A stretch of 64,000 bases of DNA from NCBI GenBank assembly GCA_028714735.1, contig JAQTLU010000006.1, positions 110,102 through 174,101 on the forward strand, given 5' to 3'. Shown here piece after piece: positions 27,455 to 38,026 of this stretch (position 1 is its first letter; the number at the start of each line of letters is the position of its first letter). Made by a program: the position numbers and the translations under genes. Below the pieces are notes generated by a model. That model did no database searches, was not told the origin of the DNA, and saw only the letters and a list, made by a program, of their open reading frames with translations. The stretch comes from Gallionellaceae bacterium (lineage in GTDB: Bacteria; Pseudomonadota; Gammaproteobacteria; Burkholderiales; Thiobacillaceae).

Positions 27455-29803
27455 ATGACCCCCAAACAGCTATCCCTTCCTATCGCCGGCATGACCTGCG
27501 CTGCCTGCTCCACCCGGCTGGAGAACAACCTCAACCGCCTGCCCGGCGTCGAGGCCCGGGTCAACCTGGCCACCGAAACCGCGCAGTTGAGCTACGACCC
27601 GGACCAGGTCGATCCGGCCGCCATCCTGGCCCAGGTCGGCAAGACCGGCTTCGCGGTGCCGCCGGCCACCCTAAACCTGAACATCGCCGGGATGACCTGC
27701 GCCTCCTGCTCGACCCGGCTCGAGCAGGTGCTCAACAAACTGCCCTCGGTCGAGGCCAGGGTCAACCTGGCCAGCGAGACCGCCCGGGTGCGCTACCAGC
27801 CGGGCCTGATCAACGAGGACACCCTGGTCGCCGCCGTTGCCCGCACCGGCTACAGCGCCACCCCGGCCAGCGAGGAGCGCCGTGCCGCCGAGAAGGCGCT
27901 CAAGGCCGAGGCCTATCGCAAGGAGGTCCGGGTATTCGTCATCGCCACCCTGTTCACCCTGCCCCTGCTGGCCGAGATGGTCGCCATGCTCGGCGGCGGC
28001 GAGGCCTGGCTGCCCGGCTGGGCGCAATGGCTGCTGGCCACCCCGGTGCAGTTCTGGGCCGGCTGGCGCTTTTACGACGGCGCCTGGAAGTCGCTCCGCG
28101 GCGGCGGCGCCAACATGGACGTGCTGGTCGCCCTGGGCACCAGCGCCGCCTATTTCTTCAGCCTGGCTACCCTGCTGCTGGTCCCGCACGGCCACCTGTA
28201 CTTCGAGGCCAGCGCCGCCGTGGTCACCCTGGTCCGCCTGGGCAAGCTGCTGGAGGCGCGCGCCAAGGGCCGCACCTCCTCGGCCATCGAACAGCTGATC
28301 GGCCTGCAGCCGCGCACGGTCCGGGTCGAGCGCGCCGGCGAGTTCGTCGAGGCCGACATCGCCACGGTGAAGCCCGGCGAACGCATCCAGGTCCGCGCCG
28401 GCGAGCGCATCCCGGTCGACGGCACGGTCGAGGACGGCCGCTCCTCGGTCGACGAAGGCATGCTCACCGGCGAGAGCCTGCCGGTCGCCAAGGCCGTGGG
28501 TGGGCGCGCCTGGGCCGGCACCCAGAACCTCGACGGCCTGCTGGTGCTGCGCGCCGAGGGCGTCGGCAGCCATACCCAGTTGATGGAGATCGTCCGCCTG
28601 ACCGAGACCGCGCAGGGCTCCAAGGCGCCGATCCAGAAACTGGCCGACCGCATCTCCGGCATCTTCGTGCCGGCGGTGATCAGCCTGGCCCTGCTCACCC
28701 TGGCGGTCTGGTGGCTGGTCACCGGCAACTTCAGCCAGAGCCTGATCCCGGCCGTCGCCGTGCTGGTGATCGCCTGTCCGTGCGCGCTCGGCCTGGCCAC
28801 CCCGACTGCGGTGATGGTCGGCCTCGGCCGCGGCGCCCAACTGGGCATCCTGGTGCGTGCCGCCGAGGCCCTGGAACGGGCCGAACGGCTGGACACCCTG
28901 GCCCTGGACAAGACCGGCACCCTGACCGAGGGCAAACCGGCCCTGGTCGCCATGGCCCCGGACGCCGACGACCTGCTGCGCCTGGCCGCCGCGCTGGAAC
29001 AGGGCAGCGACCACCCACTGGCGCGGGCGCTGTTTGAAGCGGCCAGGGCACGCGGCCTGGCCATCCCGCCGGTGGCCGACTTCGTCAACCTGCCTGGCGA
29101 GGGCGTCACCGGCACGGTCGAGGGTCGGCGGTTGCGCCTGGCCGCTGCCGCCACGGAGCAAGGGGAAACCGGCACCGTCATCGAACTGAGCGAGGACGGC
29201 CGCGCCCTCGCCCGCTTCGCCTTCGCCGACCGTCTGCGCGCCACCTCGGTCGCCGCCGTGGCGCGCCTCAGGGCCGCCGGCATCCGGGTCGTCATGCTGA
29301 CCGGCGACAACGAGGCCACCGCGGCCGCAGTCGCCGCCGAAGCGGGCATCGACGATTGGCGCGCCGGCATCAAGCCGGTGGACAAGGCCGCCGCCGTGGC
29401 GGCCCTGAAAGGAACCGGCCACACCGTCGGCATGGTCGGCGACGGCATCAACGACGCCCCCGCCCTGGCCACCGCCGACGTCAGCTTCGCCATGCGCTCG
29501 GGCGCCGACATCGCCCTGGAGGCCGCCGACATCACCCTGATGCGCAACGACCTCGCCTCCCTCGCCGATGCAATCGAACTGTCGCGCGCGGTGATGGCCC
29601 GGATCCGCCAGAACCTGTTTCTCGCCTTCGTCTATAACGTACTAGCCTTGCCGCTCGCGGCGCTGGGCATGCTCAACCCGGTCATCGCCGGGGCCGCGAT
29701 GGCCCTGTCGTCGGTCTCGGTGGTGAGCAATTCCCTGCGCCTCAAGCGCTGGCATGCAGACAGGGGGAAGGCGACATGCATAAATACGGCGAACAGCTCT
29801 TAA
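27455..29803 (+). CDS. copA: Copper(I)-exporting P1B-type ATPase CopA
   Basis: The protein has 782 residues. Two N-terminal heavy-metal-binding domains carry GMTCAACS and GMTCASCS (about 8-70 and 76-140). Eight membrane helices, actuator TGES near 337, metal-path CPC at 441-443 (IACPCALGL), phosphorylation DKTGT from Asp485 and hinge [10 protein letters not shown] near 660 follow. The last helices contain Y-N and M-A-L-S-S, matching the Cu(I)-specific P1B-1 subgroup. It pumps Cu(I) out of the cytoplasm at the expense of ATP. No good ribosome binding site precedes ATG 27455, so initiation may be weak or leaderless. Its 3' end overlaps the diguanylate cyclase gene by 28 bases. Confidence 0.96.
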   Translation: MTPKQLSLPIAGMTCAACSTRLENNLNRLPGVEARVNLATETAQLSYDPDQVDPAAILAQVGKTGFAVPPATLNLNIAGMTCASCSTRLEQVLNKLPSVEARVNLASETARVRYQPGLINEDTLVAAVARTGYSATPASEERRAAEKALKAEAYRKEVRVFVIATLFTLPLLAEMVAMLGGGEAWLPGWAQWLLATPVQFWAGWRFYDGAWKSLRGGGANMDVLVALGTSAAYFFSLATLLLVPHGHLYFEASAAVVTLVRLGKLLEARAKGRTSSAIEQLIGLQPRTVRVERAGEFVEADIATVKPGERIQVRAGERIPVDGTVEDGRSSVDEGMLTGESLPVAKAVGGRAWAGTQNLDGLLVLRAEGVGSHTQLMEIVRLTETAQGSKAPIQKLADRISGIFVPAVISLALLTLAVWWLVTGNFSQSLIPAVAVLVIACPCALGLATPTAVMVGLGRGAQLGILVRAAEALERAERLDTLALDKTGTLTEGKPALVAMAPDADDLLRLAAALEQGSDHPLARALFEAARARGLAIPPVADFVNLPGEGVTGTVEGRRLRLAAAATEQGETGTVIELSEDGRALARFAFADRLRATSVAAVARLRAAGIRVVMLTGDNEATAAAVAAEAGIDDWRAGIKPVDKAAAVAALKGTGHTVGMVGDGINDAPALATADVSFAMRSGADIALEAADITLMRNDLASLADAIELSRAVMARIRQNLFLAFVYNVLALPLAALGMLNPVIAGAAMALSSVSVVSNSLRLKRWHADRGKATCINTANSS

Positions 29804-32100
29804 GGCAAACCCTGTGCTTGATCGCGCTTTGTCTGTCCGGCCTCAGCCTCGCCGCCGCCGACCCGGTCTATCGCATCGGCGTCCTGGCCAACCGCGGGCC
29901 GGATGCCGCCGTCGCGGAATGGTCCGCCCACGTGGACTACCTCAACCGCAAGCTCGATCCGCTCAAATTCGAACTGGTACCGCTTTCCTTTCATGACCTG
30001 AGCGCGGCCGCGCAGCAGCGGCGCGTGCAGTTCGTCATCACCAATCCGGGCCATTACATCGAAATCGCCTTTTCCGGATCGGTCAACCGCATCGCCACCC
30101 GGCAGATGCTCGGACCGGCCGGCCCCCTGGCCAGCTTTGGCGGCGTCGTCATCGCCCGCGCCGCTCGCGCCGATCTCAATACCTATGCCGACCTGCGCGG
30201 CAAGTCTCTGCTGATCCCGGACCGTTCCAGCCTGGGCGGCTGGCAGGTCCATGTCGGCGAGGCCATGGAAGAGGGCATCGATCTGCGAACCGGCACCACC
30301 TCGATCAAGGAGGTCGGCACCCACGACGATGTCGTATTCGGCATCCTGGCCGGGCAGGCCGATGCCGGACTGGTCCGCACCGGCCTGCTCGAAAGCATGG
30401 CCGCCGAGGGGCGCATCCTTCTGGATGATTTCCGGGTCGTCAACCTGCGCCGGGAGCTTGATTTTCCCTATCGCCTGAGCACGCGGCTCTATCCGGAGTG
30501 GCCCATCGCCCGCGTCGAGGGCACCCCGGAGGAGGTCACCCGCAAGCTGCTCATCGCCCTGCTCGGCATGGCCCCGGGCGATCCGGCGGCCCGCGCCGCC
30601 GGACTCAACGGCTGGACCGTGCCGTTGAACTACCAGCCGGTCAACGACCTGTTCTATCGCACCCGCCAGGGGCCCTACGAGCACCTGCCCATCACCGGGC
30701 GCGACGTGGTGGAGCGCTATGGCCTCCATCTGGCTGTCGCCATCGGCCTGATCATGCTGATCATCGGGCTGGCCCTGGCCACCTCCATCACCGCCAACCG
30801 CGCCCTGCGGCGCGCGCGCGACGGCCTGGCGGAACGCGAGGAACAATTCCGCAGCCTGGTCACCAATATCCCCGGCGTGGTCTACCGCTGCGCCCCGGAC
30901 CAGGACTGGACGATCTACTATGTCAGCGAGCACATCCGCGACCTCAGCGGCTATCCCGCCAGCGATTTCATTGAGCGGCGGCGCAGCTACGCCAGCATCA
31001 TCCACCCCGACGACATGGCCAGGGTGGACCAGGAGGTGAATGCCCAGGTTGCCGCGGGCCTGCCCTTCGTCCTGGAATATCGCATCGTCGATGCCGGCGG
31101 AGGGATCCGCTGGATACTCGAACATGGCCGCGCCCACTATGGCCCGGACCGGGCGGCGCAATGGCTGGACGGGGTCTTTCTCGACATCAGCACCATCAAG
31201 CAGGCGGAAGTGAAGCTGCGCCAGGCCTCCGCGGTATTCCAGCACACCGCCGAAGGCATCATCGTCACCGACGTGCAAAGGCACATACTGACCGTCAATC
31301 CGGCCTTCGTCGGGATAACCGGCTACAAAGAGGCGGAACTGATCGGCCACAGCCCCGCCGTCCTGCGCTCGGGCCGCCACGATGCCGCCTTCTTTGCGGC
31401 CATGTGGCGCGAGATCGAGCAACGCGGCAGCTGGCAGGGTGAGATCTGGAACCGGCGCAAGAATGGCGAGGTGTATCCGAGCTGGCAGACCATCAGCGCC
31501 CTGCGCGACGCCAACGACCAGGTCGTCGGCTACATCTCGCTCTATTCCGACATCACCAGCCTCAAGCAATCCGAGGAGCGCCTGCAATGGCTGGCCTACC
31601 ACGACCCCCTCACCGGCCTGGCCAACCGGGTCCTGTTCGAGGAGCGCCTGCGCCATGCCATCCGGCAGGCGCTACGCCACAAGGAGCAGCTGGCCGTGCT
31701 GTATTTCGACCTCGACAGCTTCAAGACGATCAACGACAACCTCGGCCATCAGGTCGGCGACGAGTTGCTGGAAGCGCTCGCCCAACGACTCGAATCACGT
31801 TTGCGCAAGTCCGACACCCTGTCGCGGCGGGGCGGCGACGAATTCACCGTGCTGCTGGAAAACCTGAACGGGACGGAGGAGGCCGTGGCCATGGCCAATG
31901 AGATACTGCGCCAGATGGTGAAGCCCTTCGCCCTGCCCTCCGGACACCAGGTGAACACCAGCTGCAGCCTCGGCATCAGCCTGTTCCCGGACGACAGCGA
32001 GAATATCGAGGAGCTGATCCGCTGCGCCGATATCGCCATGTACCGGGCAAAACAGGACGGCGGCAACTGTTACCGCTTATTCTCCCCCGAACGCAATTAG
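29776..32100 (+). CDS. Diguanylate cyclase with periplasmic PhnD-like binding domain and two PAS domains
   Basis: The protein has 774 residues. A signal-like first helix (about 8-27) precedes a periplasmic PhnD/phosphonate-binding-like domain (about 30-290). A membrane helix (about 322-343), two PAS domains (about 350-475 and 480-600) and a GGDEF domain (about 605-770) follow. The active site RRGGDEF (near 685) and the inhibitory I-site R-K-S-D five residues before it are intact, so it should make c-di-GMP with product inhibition. The start ATG 29776 lies inside the 3' end of copA behind GGGGGAAGG, so the two are cotranscribed and probably translationally coupled. The ligand is unknown. Confidence 0.93.
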   Translation: MHKYGEQLLRQTLCLIALCLSGLSLAAADPVYRIGVLANRGPDAAVAEWSAHVDYLNRKLDPLKFELVPLSFHDLSAAAQQRRVQFVITNPGHYIEIAFSGSVNRIATRQMLGPAGPLASFGGVVIARAARADLNTYADLRGKSLLIPDRSSLGGWQVHVGEAMEEGIDLRTGTTSIKEVGTHDDVVFGILAGQADAGLVRTGLLESMAAEGRILLDDFRVVNLRRELDFPYRLSTRLYPEWPIARVEGTPEEVTRKLLIALLGMAPGDPAARAAGLNGWTVPLNYQPVNDLFYRTRQGPYEHLPITGRDVVERYGLHLAVAIGLIMLIIGLALATSITANRALRRARDGLAEREEQFRSLVTNIPGVVYRCAPDQDWTIYYVSEHIRDLSGYPASDFIERRRSYASIIHPDDMARVDQEVNAQVAAGLPFVLEYRIVDAGGGIRWILEHGRAHYGPDRAAQWLDGVFLDISTIKQAEVKLRQASAVFQHTAEGIIVTDVQRHILTVNPAFVGITGYKEAELIGHSPAVLRSGRHDAAFFAAMWREIEQRGSWQGEIWNRRKNGEVYPSWQTISALRDANDQVVGYISLYSDITSLKQSEERLQWLAYHDPLTGLANRVLFEERLRHAIRQALRHKEQLAVLYFDLDSFKTINDNLGHQVGDELLEALAQRLESRLRKSDTLSRRGGDEFTVLLENLNGTEEAVAMANEILRQMVKPFALPSGHQVNTSCSLGISLFPDDSENIEELIRCADIAMYRAKQDGGNCYRLFSPERN

Positions 32101-32110
32101 GAACCCAGCC

Positions 32111-33226
32111 ATGCGCATCGGCATCCCCAAGGAAATCAAGATCCAGGAATATCGTGTCGCCGCCAGCCCGGCCAGCGTGGCCAGCCTGACCGGCGCCGGC
32201 CATCAGGTCCTGGTCGAACGCGACGCCGGCAGCGCGATCGGCTTCTCCGACCAGGACTACCTGGACGCCGGCGCCACCGTGGTCGCCGATGCGGCGGCGG
32301 CCTATGCGGCCGACCTGGTGTTCAAGGTCAAGGAACCCCAGGCGGACGAACTGGCCTTCTTCCGGCCCGGCCAGATCCTGTTCTGCTACCTGCACCTGGC
32401 CGCCGCACCCGATCTGGCGCGCGCCCTGATGGACCGGGGCGTCGCCGCCATTGCCTTCGAGACGGTGGAATCGGCCGACGGCCGCACCCCGTTGCTGGCG
32501 CCGATGTCGCGTGTCGCCGGCCGCATGGCGGTGCAGGCCGGCATGCAGGCCCTGGAGATGAAGAACGGCGGCCGCGGCGTCCTCCTGGCCGGTGTCGAGG
32601 GCGTGGCGCCGGGCCGGGTGGTCATCGTCGGCGGCGGCGAGGTCGGCGCCAATGCGGCCCATATCGCGGTCGGCATCGGCGCCGAGGTCATCCTGCTGGA
32701 TCGCGATCCAGTGCGCCTGCAAGTCCTCGCGGCACGCTACCCCGGCCGCATCGAGACGGTCCTGGCCGACGCCGCGAGCATCGACCACCACGTCGTCCGG
32801 GCCGATCTGGTGGTCGGCGCGGTCTACCTGCACGGCCGCCGGGCACCCCGATTGATCTCCCGCGACCTGGTCCGGCGGATGCCGCGCGGCGCCGCCATCG
32901 TCGACGTCTCCATCGACCAGGGCGGCATCGTCGAGACCTCCCGGGTCACCAGTCACGACCAGCCCTTCTTCATCGAGGAGGGCGTGGTCCACTACGGCGT
33001 CGCCAACATGCCCGGCTCGGTGGCCCGCACCAGTACGCTGGCGCTCGAGACCGCCACCCTGCCTTATCTGCTGCGCCTGGCCGGACTGGGTCCGCGGGCG
33101 GCCTTCGCGGCCGACCCCGATTTTGCCGCCGGCCTCAACGTCGCCGCCGGGCAGATCTGCCACCCCGGCCTGGCCGCCGACATGGGGCTGGTGAGCGGCG
33201 ATTGGCGCCACTGCCTTAATACCTGA
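32111..33226 (+). CDS. ald: Alanine dehydrogenase
   Basis: This 371-residue cytosolic NAD-dependent enzyme catalyses the reversible oxidative deamination of L-alanine to pyruvate and ammonia. The N-terminus R-I-G-I-P-K-E-I-K and the substrate-binding Lys74 (FKVKEP) and His95 (CYLHLA) align with Lys75 and His96 of Bacillus Ald. The Rossmann glycine motif V-G-G-G-E-V-G-A-N lies near 176-184. The gene begins 10 bases after the diguanylate cyclase stop. Its product pyruvate could feed the NifJ enzyme encoded at 45674-49237. Confidence 0.95.
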   Translation: MRIGIPKEIKIQEYRVAASPASVASLTGAGHQVLVERDAGSAIGFSDQDYLDAGATVVADAAAAYAADLVFKVKEPQADELAFFRPGQILFCYLHLAAAPDLARALMDRGVAAIAFETVESADGRTPLLAPMSRVAGRMAVQAGMQALEMKNGGRGVLLAGVEGVAPGRVVIVGGGEVGANAAHIAVGIGAEVILLDRDPVRLQVLAARYPGRIETVLADAASIDHHVVRADLVVGAVYLHGRRAPRLISRDLVRRMPRGAAIVDVSIDQGGIVETSRVTSHDQPFFIEEGVVHYGVANMPGSVARTSTLALETATLPYLLRLAGLGPRAAFAADPDFAAGLNVAAGQICHPGLAADMGLVSGDWRHCLNT

Positions 33227-33284
33227 TTTATTTGGTCTGGTTTTAGGCGATAATGCCGCATTGCCAGCCATTCAGAGGAAAGCC

Positions 33285-33524
33285 ATGACCGACCCGTTCA
33301 TCGCCCAGCGCGGCCCCTATCCCGTCGACCTGGAACCCGGCGAATATTACTGGTGCGCCTGCGGCCACTCGAAGACGCAGCCGTTCTGCGACGGCTCGCA
33401 CGAGGGCACCGGCTTCACGCCGGTGCAGATGGTCATCGCCGAGAAGAGCCAGGTCTACCTGTGCGGCTGCAAGTACACCGCCACCCCGCCCTTCTGCGAC
33501 GGCAGCCACGACCTGATCGACTGA
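33285..33524 (+). CDS. Small dual CDGSH-type iron-sulfur protein
   Basis: This 79-residue protein carries two CDGSH zinc-finger-like motifs. The first is C-x-C...P-F-C-D-G-S-H near 24-39 and the second C-G-C...P-F-C-D-G-S-H near 61-75. Each should bind a [2Fe-2S] cluster with three Cys and one His. Such proteins are thought to act in redox or Fe-S transfer. ATG 33285 follows AGAGGA; the longer frame from 33261 lacks this. It lies between ald and the Rnf operon. Confidence 0.93.
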   Translation: MTDPFIAQRGPYPVDLEPGEYYWCACGHSKTQPFCDGSHEGTGFTPVQMVIAEKSQVYLCGCKYTATPPFCDGSHDLID

Positions 33525-33558
33525 GGCTGCGATTAAGTCGTCATTAAGACTATTCGGG

Positions 33559-33588
33559 TTGTCTGGCATGGCCGGGGTAGCGGATAAT
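33559..33588 (+). promoter_or_regulatory. Probable sigma-70-type promoter of the rsx operon
   Basis: The -35 box TTGTCT (33559-33564) and -10 box GATAAT (33583-33588) are separated by 18 bases. The predicted start of transcription is near 33595, about 17 bases before the rsxA ATG. The boxes match the consensus at 4/6 and 5/6 positions. Confidence 0.6.
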
Positions 33589-33611
33589 TCCGCGACTTGA
33601 CTGTTAGCACA

Positions 33612-34187
33612 ATGGACCACTACCTCCTCATCCTCATCGGCACGGTGTTCGTCAACAACATCGTGATGGCGAAAATACTGGGGCTCTGCCCGTTCATGGG
33701 CGTCTCCAAGAAGCTGGAAACCGCCATCGGGATGGGTGCGGCCACCACCTTCGTGCTGACCCTGGCCTCGGGCGCCAGCAACCTGATCGACACCTATGTG
33801 CTGGGCAACGAGCTGTTCTACCTGCGCACGCTGTCGTTCATCGTGGTGATCGCCGGCATCGTCGGCTTCACCGAGATGTTCATCAGGAAGACCTCGCCGG
33901 TGCTGTTCCGGGTGCTCGGCATCTACCTGCCGCTGATCACCACCAACTGCGCCGTGCTCGGCATCCCCCTGCTCAACGTCCAGGAACACCACAATTTCGT
34001 CGAGTCGCTGCTGTTCGGCCTCGGCGGCGCGATCGGCTTCACCCTGGTGCTGGTCCTGTTCGCCGCCATGCGCGAGCGCCTGGAAGCGGCCGATGTGCCG
34101 AAGCCGTTCCGGGGCACCAGCATCGCCATGATCACCGCCGGGCTGATGAGCCTGGCCTTCATGGGCTTCGCAGGCCTGATCAAATGA
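33612..34187 (+). CDS. rsxA: Rnf/Rsx electron transport complex subunit A
   Basis: This 191-residue membrane protein has six helices. It starts at ATG 33612 with the family N-terminus [13 protein letters not shown]. The paired half-helix motifs include [11 protein letters not shown] near 25-35 and T-T-N-C-A-V-L-G near 102-109, whose cysteines hold the intramembrane iron-sulfur cluster in RnfA/E pairs. It is the first gene of rsxABCDGE. No ribosome binding site is obvious. It overlaps rsxB by 4 bases. Confidence 0.95.
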   Translation: MDHYLLILIGTVFVNNIVMAKILGLCPFMGVSKKLETAIGMGAATTFVLTLASGASNLIDTYVLGNELFYLRTLSFIVVIAGIVGFTEMFIRKTSPVLFRVLGIYLPLITTNCAVLGIPLLNVQEHHNFVESLLFGLGGAIGFTLVLVLFAAMRERLEAADVPKPFRGTSIAMITAGLMSLAFMGFAGLIK

Positions 34188-34744
34188 TCACCGCGATCGT
34201 CATCATGGCCGCCATCGGCCTGGTGCTGGGCATCGTGCTCGGCTGGGCCGAGGTGCATTTCCGGGTCGCCGAAGACCCGCTGGTCGACAAGATCGACAAG
34301 ATCCTGCCGCAGACCCAGTGCGGCCAGTGCGGCTTCCCGGGCTGCCGGCCCTATGCCGAGGCGATCGCCAAGCACGAGGCCGACATCAACCTGTGCCCGC
34401 CCGGCGGCGAACACGGCATCCGGCAACTGGCCGACCTGCTCGGGGTCGAGTTCAAGCCGCTCGGCGCCGGCAAGGAGCCAAAGCCGAAAGCGGTCGCGGT
34501 GATCGACGAGAACACCTGCATCGGCTGCACCCTGTGCATCCAGGCCTGCCCGGTCGACGCCATCATCGGCGCATCCAAGCAGATGCACGTCATCGTCGCC
34601 GACGCCTGCACCGGTTGCGAGTTGTGCCTCGCCCCCTGCCCGGTCGACTGCATCGAGATGCAGGTGATCAGCGAGAACGTGAACAGCTGGAAATGGCGCT
34701 ACCCGGTCTTCCCGATCCACCATGAAGTAGCCAGGGCGGCATGA
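34184..34744 (+). CDS. rsxB: Rnf/Rsx complex subunit B (ferredoxin-like)
   Basis: The protein has 186 residues. It has an N-terminal membrane anchor (about 3-24), then the 4Fe-4S cluster motif C-G-Q-C-G-F-P-G-C near 46-54. Two ferredoxin-type motifs follow, [12 protein letters not shown] near 112 and [12 protein letters not shown] near 142. It receives electrons from soluble ferredoxin at the cytoplasmic face. It overlaps both neighbours by 4 bases. Confidence 0.96.
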   Translation: MITAIVIMAAIGLVLGIVLGWAEVHFRVAEDPLVDKIDKILPQTQCGQCGFPGCRPYAEAIAKHEADINLCPPGGEHGIRQLADLLGVEFKPLGAGKEPKPKAVAVIDENTCIGCTLCIQACPVDAIIGASKQMHVIVADACTGCELCLAPCPVDCIEMQVISENVNSWKWRYPVFPIHHEVARAA

Positions 34745-36366
34745 ACCAACCACTGTTCTCCTTCCCGGGCGGCCTCCACCCGGCCGAGCACAAGGCCGAA
34801 TCCAACGCCGCCGCCATCGTGACCGTGCCCTTGTCCGGCCGCTACGTGGTGCCGCTACGCCAGCACGCCGGCAATTCGGCCAAGCCGGTGGTCCATGTTG
34901 GCGACCGCGTGCTCAGGGGCCAGACCCTCGCCATCCCGGACGGCCGCATCTCGGCCGCCGTGCACGCCCCCACCTCGGGCCGCGTGGTCGCCATCGAGCC
35001 GCATCCGGTGGCCCACCCCTCGGGCCTGGCCGATGGGTGCGTGGTGATCGAGGCGGACGGGCTCGACGAGCCGGTCGCCATGACGCCGACGACCTGGCGC
35101 GACCTGACGCCCGAGGCACTGCGCGAACGACTGGCCGGAATGGGCCTGGTCGGCCTGGGCGGCGCGGTCTTCCCCAGCCACGTCAAGCTGCAACCCGGCC
35201 AGACCCGGATCGAGACCCTGATCCTCAACGGCGCCGAATGCGAACCCTGGATCACCTGCGACGACCGCCTGATGCGCGAACGCGCCGCCGAGGTGCTGCG
35301 TGGCGCCGAGATCATGCGCCACCTGCTCGGTGCGCGCGAGCTGCTGGTCGGCATCGAGGACAACAAGCCCGAGGCCGCCGCCGCCATGCGCGCGGCCGCC
35401 GGTCCCGACATCAAGGTGGTGGTGGTGCCGACCCGCTATCCCAGCGGCGGCGCCAAGCAGCTCATCCAGCTGCTCACCGGCCTGGAAGTGCCCGCCGGCA
35501 AGATCTCCACCGACATCGGCATCCAGGTCTTCAACGTCGCCACCGCCTATGCCCTGCAGCGCGCCGTCGAACTGGGCGAGCCGCTGATCTCCCGCATCGT
35601 CACCATCACCGGCCAGGTCGCCCGTCCGGGCAATTACGAGGTCCGCCTGGGCACCCCGATCGAGGAAGTGATCCAGCGGGCCGGCGGCGAACTGCCCGGC
35701 GCCAGCGGTCATCTGGTCGGCGGCCCGCTGATGGGTTTCGACCTCGACAGCCCGCGCGCGCCGGTGGCCAAGGGCGTCAACTGCATCATCGTCACCAGCC
35801 CCGAGCTGTTTCCGCCGCATCCGACCGCCATGCCCTGCACCCGCTGCGGCCTGTGCGCGCAGGCCTGTCCGGTCAGGCTGCAGCCGTACGAGATGTACCT
35901 CTACGCCAAGGCCAAGAACCTCGACAAGGCCAAGGCCTACAACCTGACCGACTGCATCGAATGCGGCTGTTGCAGCTATGTCTGCCCCAGCCATATCCCG
36001 CTGGTCGATTATTACCGCTTCGCCAAGAGCGAACTGGCCGCCCGCGATCGCGACCAGCAGGCCGCCGAGCTGGCCCGCGAGCGGCATGAATTCCATCTGC
36101 TCCGACTGGAGCGGGAAAAGCAGGAAAAGGCCGCCCGCCTGGGCCGGAAGGCCAGCGAGCGCCTGGAGTCCGGCTCGGTAGCGCCCGACGACCCGGAGGC
36201 GGCGCGCAAGAAGGCCCTGCTGGAGGCCGCCATCGAGCGGGCCAGACAGGCCAAGGAGGCCGCCGCCCCCGCCAACATCGACAACCTGACCCCGACCCAG
36301 CAGGCCGAGGTCGACGCCATCGAGGCGCGGCGCAAACAGGCCGAGCAGAAGGAAACCACCCCGTGA
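34741..36366 (+). CDS. rsxC: Rnf/Rsx complex subunit C (NADH-binding)
   Basis: This 541-residue peripheral subunit carries the NADH/FMN site and two 4Fe-4S clusters. The SLBB-like and flavin-binding fold includes G-L-G-G-A-V-F-P near 138-145. The cluster motifs are [12 protein letters not shown] at about 366-377 and [12 protein letters not shown] at about 405-416. A charged, helical C-terminal extension (about 430-541, rich in Lys, Glu and Ala) is probably coiled coil. It exchanges electrons with the NAD pool. It overlaps rsxB and rsxD by 4 bases each. Confidence 0.96.
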   Translation: MNQPLFSFPGGLHPAEHKAESNAAAIVTVPLSGRYVVPLRQHAGNSAKPVVHVGDRVLRGQTLAIPDGRISAAVHAPTSGRVVAIEPHPVAHPSGLADGCVVIEADGLDEPVAMTPTTWRDLTPEALRERLAGMGLVGLGGAVFPSHVKLQPGQTRIETLILNGAECEPWITCDDRLMRERAAEVLRGAEIMRHLLGARELLVGIEDNKPEAAAAMRAAAGPDIKVVVVPTRYPSGGAKQLIQLLTGLEVPAGKISTDIGIQVFNVATAYALQRAVELGEPLISRIVTITGQVARPGNYEVRLGTPIEEVIQRAGGELPGASGHLVGGPLMGFDLDSPRAPVAKGVNCIIVTSPELFPPHPTAMPCTRCGLCAQACPVRLQPYEMYLYAKAKNLDKAKAYNLTDCIECGCCSYVCPSHIPLVDYYRFAKSELAARDRDQQAAELARERHEFHLLRLEREKQEKAARLGRKASERLESGSVAPDDPEAARKKALLEAAIERARQAKEAAAPANIDNLTPTQQAEVDAIEARRKQAEQKETTP

Positions 36367-37394
36367 TCGGCTCCCCCTTCGTCCTGGAAAAAAACTCGGT
36401 GCGCCTGACCATGGTCAAGGTGATGCTCGCGTTGATCCCCGGCACCCTCGCCCACGCCTGGTTCTTCGGCCCCGGCATCGTCGTCAGCCTGCTGGTGTGC
36501 GGCGCCTTCGCCATCGTCTTCGAAGGACTGGCGCTGCTGATGCGCGGCTGCTGCTTCAAGAATTTCATCAGCGACGGCTCGGTGCTGGTCACCGCCTGGC
36601 TGTTCGCCCTTTCGGTACCGCCGCTGGCGCCCTGGTGGATCTATGCGGTCGGCCTGCTGTTCGCGGTGCTGGTGGCCAAGCACCTGTACGGCGGCCTCGG
36701 CCAGAACCCGTTCAACCCGGCCATGATCGGCTATGCGGTGCTGATCATCAGCTTTCCCAACTACATGACCCACTGGCCCGGCCCGATCCACCTGGTCAAC
36801 CATGTGCCCAGCCTGGCCGAATCCTTCGACCTGGTGTTTGCCGGCCAGGGCTCGATCAGCATCGATGCCTACACCATGGCGAGCCCGCTCGACACCGTGA
36901 AGACCCTGCTCCGGGCCGGCGTGCCCAAGGCCGACATCCTGGCCAATCCGGTGTTCGGACGCCTGTCCGGGACCGGCCTGGAATGGGTCGCCGGCATGTA
37001 CCTGCTGGGCGGGCTGCTGCTGCTCGCCAACCGCCAGATCACCTGGCACGTGCCGGTCGCCTTCCTGGCCTCGGTGGCGGCCACCGCCGGCATCCTCCAG
37101 GCCGTCGACCCCGCCTACAACATGGGCCCGGTGTTCCACCTGTTCACCGCCAGCGTGATGCTGGGCGCCTTCTTCATCGCCACCGACCCGGTCAGCGGCT
37201 GCAGCACCCCCAGGGGCAAGCTGATCTTCGCCGGCCTGGCCGGCTTCATCTCCATCATCATCCGCAGCTATGGCGGCTATCCGGACGGGGTCGCCTTCTC
37301 GATCCTGATCATGAACGTGGCGGCCCCCTTCATCGATGCCTACACCCAGCCCCGGGTGTACGGCCACGCCCGGGGCGGCAAGGTCGGGCGATGA
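36363..37394 (+). CDS. rsxD: Rnf/Rsx complex subunit D (flavin-bearing membrane subunit)
   Basis: This 343-residue NqrB/RnfD-family membrane protein has about ten helices, with G-L-G-Q-N-P-F-N-P-A-M near 112-122 and D-P-V-S-G-C-S-T-P-R-G near 277-287. RnfD normally carries FMN on a threonine in an S/G-A-T-P-L type motif. The matching segment here reads M-A-S-P-L-D with Ser174 at that position, so flavin would have to attach to serine or be absent. It overlaps rsxC and rsxG by 4 bases. Confidence 0.94.
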   Translation: MIGSPFVLEKNSVRLTMVKVMLALIPGTLAHAWFFGPGIVVSLLVCGAFAIVFEGLALLMRGCCFKNFISDGSVLVTAWLFALSVPPLAPWWIYAVGLLFAVLVAKHLYGGLGQNPFNPAMIGYAVLIISFPNYMTHWPGPIHLVNHVPSLAESFDLVFAGQGSISIDAYTMASPLDTVKTLLRAGVPKADILANPVFGRLSGTGLEWVAGMYLLGGLLLLANRQITWHVPVAFLASVAATAGILQAVDPAYNMGPVFHLFTASVMLGAFFIATDPVSGCSTPRGKLIFAGLAGFISIIIRSYGGYPDGVAFSILIMNVAAPFIDAYTQPRVYGHARGGKVGR

Positions 37395-38023
37395 TCGAAC
37401 TGCGCAACCAGATCCTCGCCACCGCGGCCGCCCTGCTGGTCTTTTCCATGCTTGGCGCCGCCCTGCTGTCCGGCACTTTCCACGCCACCCGGCCGGCAAT
37501 CGAGCGGAGCGAACGCGATGCGAAGATGAAACTGATCGCCCAGACCTTGCCGGCGGGCGGTTTCGACAACGATCCGGTGCGCGACGAGCTACCCCTGCCG
37601 GTCGAACCGCTGCTCGGCCTGAAATTGCCCGGCCAGGCCTATGTCGCCAAGCGCCATGGCCAGCCGGTCGCGGTCGTCCTGGAGGCCGCGGCGCCGGATG
37701 GCTATGCCGGCGAGATCCGCTTCCTGATCGGTGTCCGGTCCGACGGCACCGTCTCCGGCGTGCGCGTCACCGGGCACCGGGAGACGCCCGGCCTGGGCGA
37801 CTACATCGAGATCGGCAAGAGCGCCTGGATCCGCGGATTCGACGGCAAGTCGCTGGGCAATCCGCAGCCGGTCGAGTGGAAGGTAAGGAAGGACGGCGGC
37901 CGCTTCGACTACATGGCCGGCGCCACCATCACCCCGCGCGCCATGGTCAAGGCGGTCAGGAAGGCGCTGGAATACTTCCAGGCCCACCAGTCCGAATTGC
38001 TGGCCACACCGGCCAAGGAGTAG
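37391..38023 (+). CDS. rsxG: Rnf/Rsx complex subunit G (covalent FMN)
   Basis: This 210-residue protein has one N-terminal membrane helix (about 8-28) and a periplasmic FMN-binding domain. The flavinylation motif reads A-G-A-T-I-T with Thr181 as the expected FMN attachment site, added by ApbE. No apbE gene is in this window. It also has the family segment G-H-R-E-T-P-G-L-G-D-Y near 127-137. It passes electrons across the membrane-facing part of the complex. It overlaps rsxD by 4 bases. Confidence 0.95.
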   Translation: MIELRNQILATAAALLVFSMLGAALLSGTFHATRPAIERSERDAKMKLIAQTLPAGGFDNDPVRDELPLPVEPLLGLKLPGQAYVAKRHGQPVAVVLEAAAPDGYAGEIRFLIGVRSDGTVSGVRVTGHRETPGLGDYIEIGKSAWIRGFDGKSLGNPQPVEWKVRKDGGRFDYMAGATITPRAMVKAVRKALEYFQAHQSELLATPAKE

Positions 38024-38026
38024 CAC

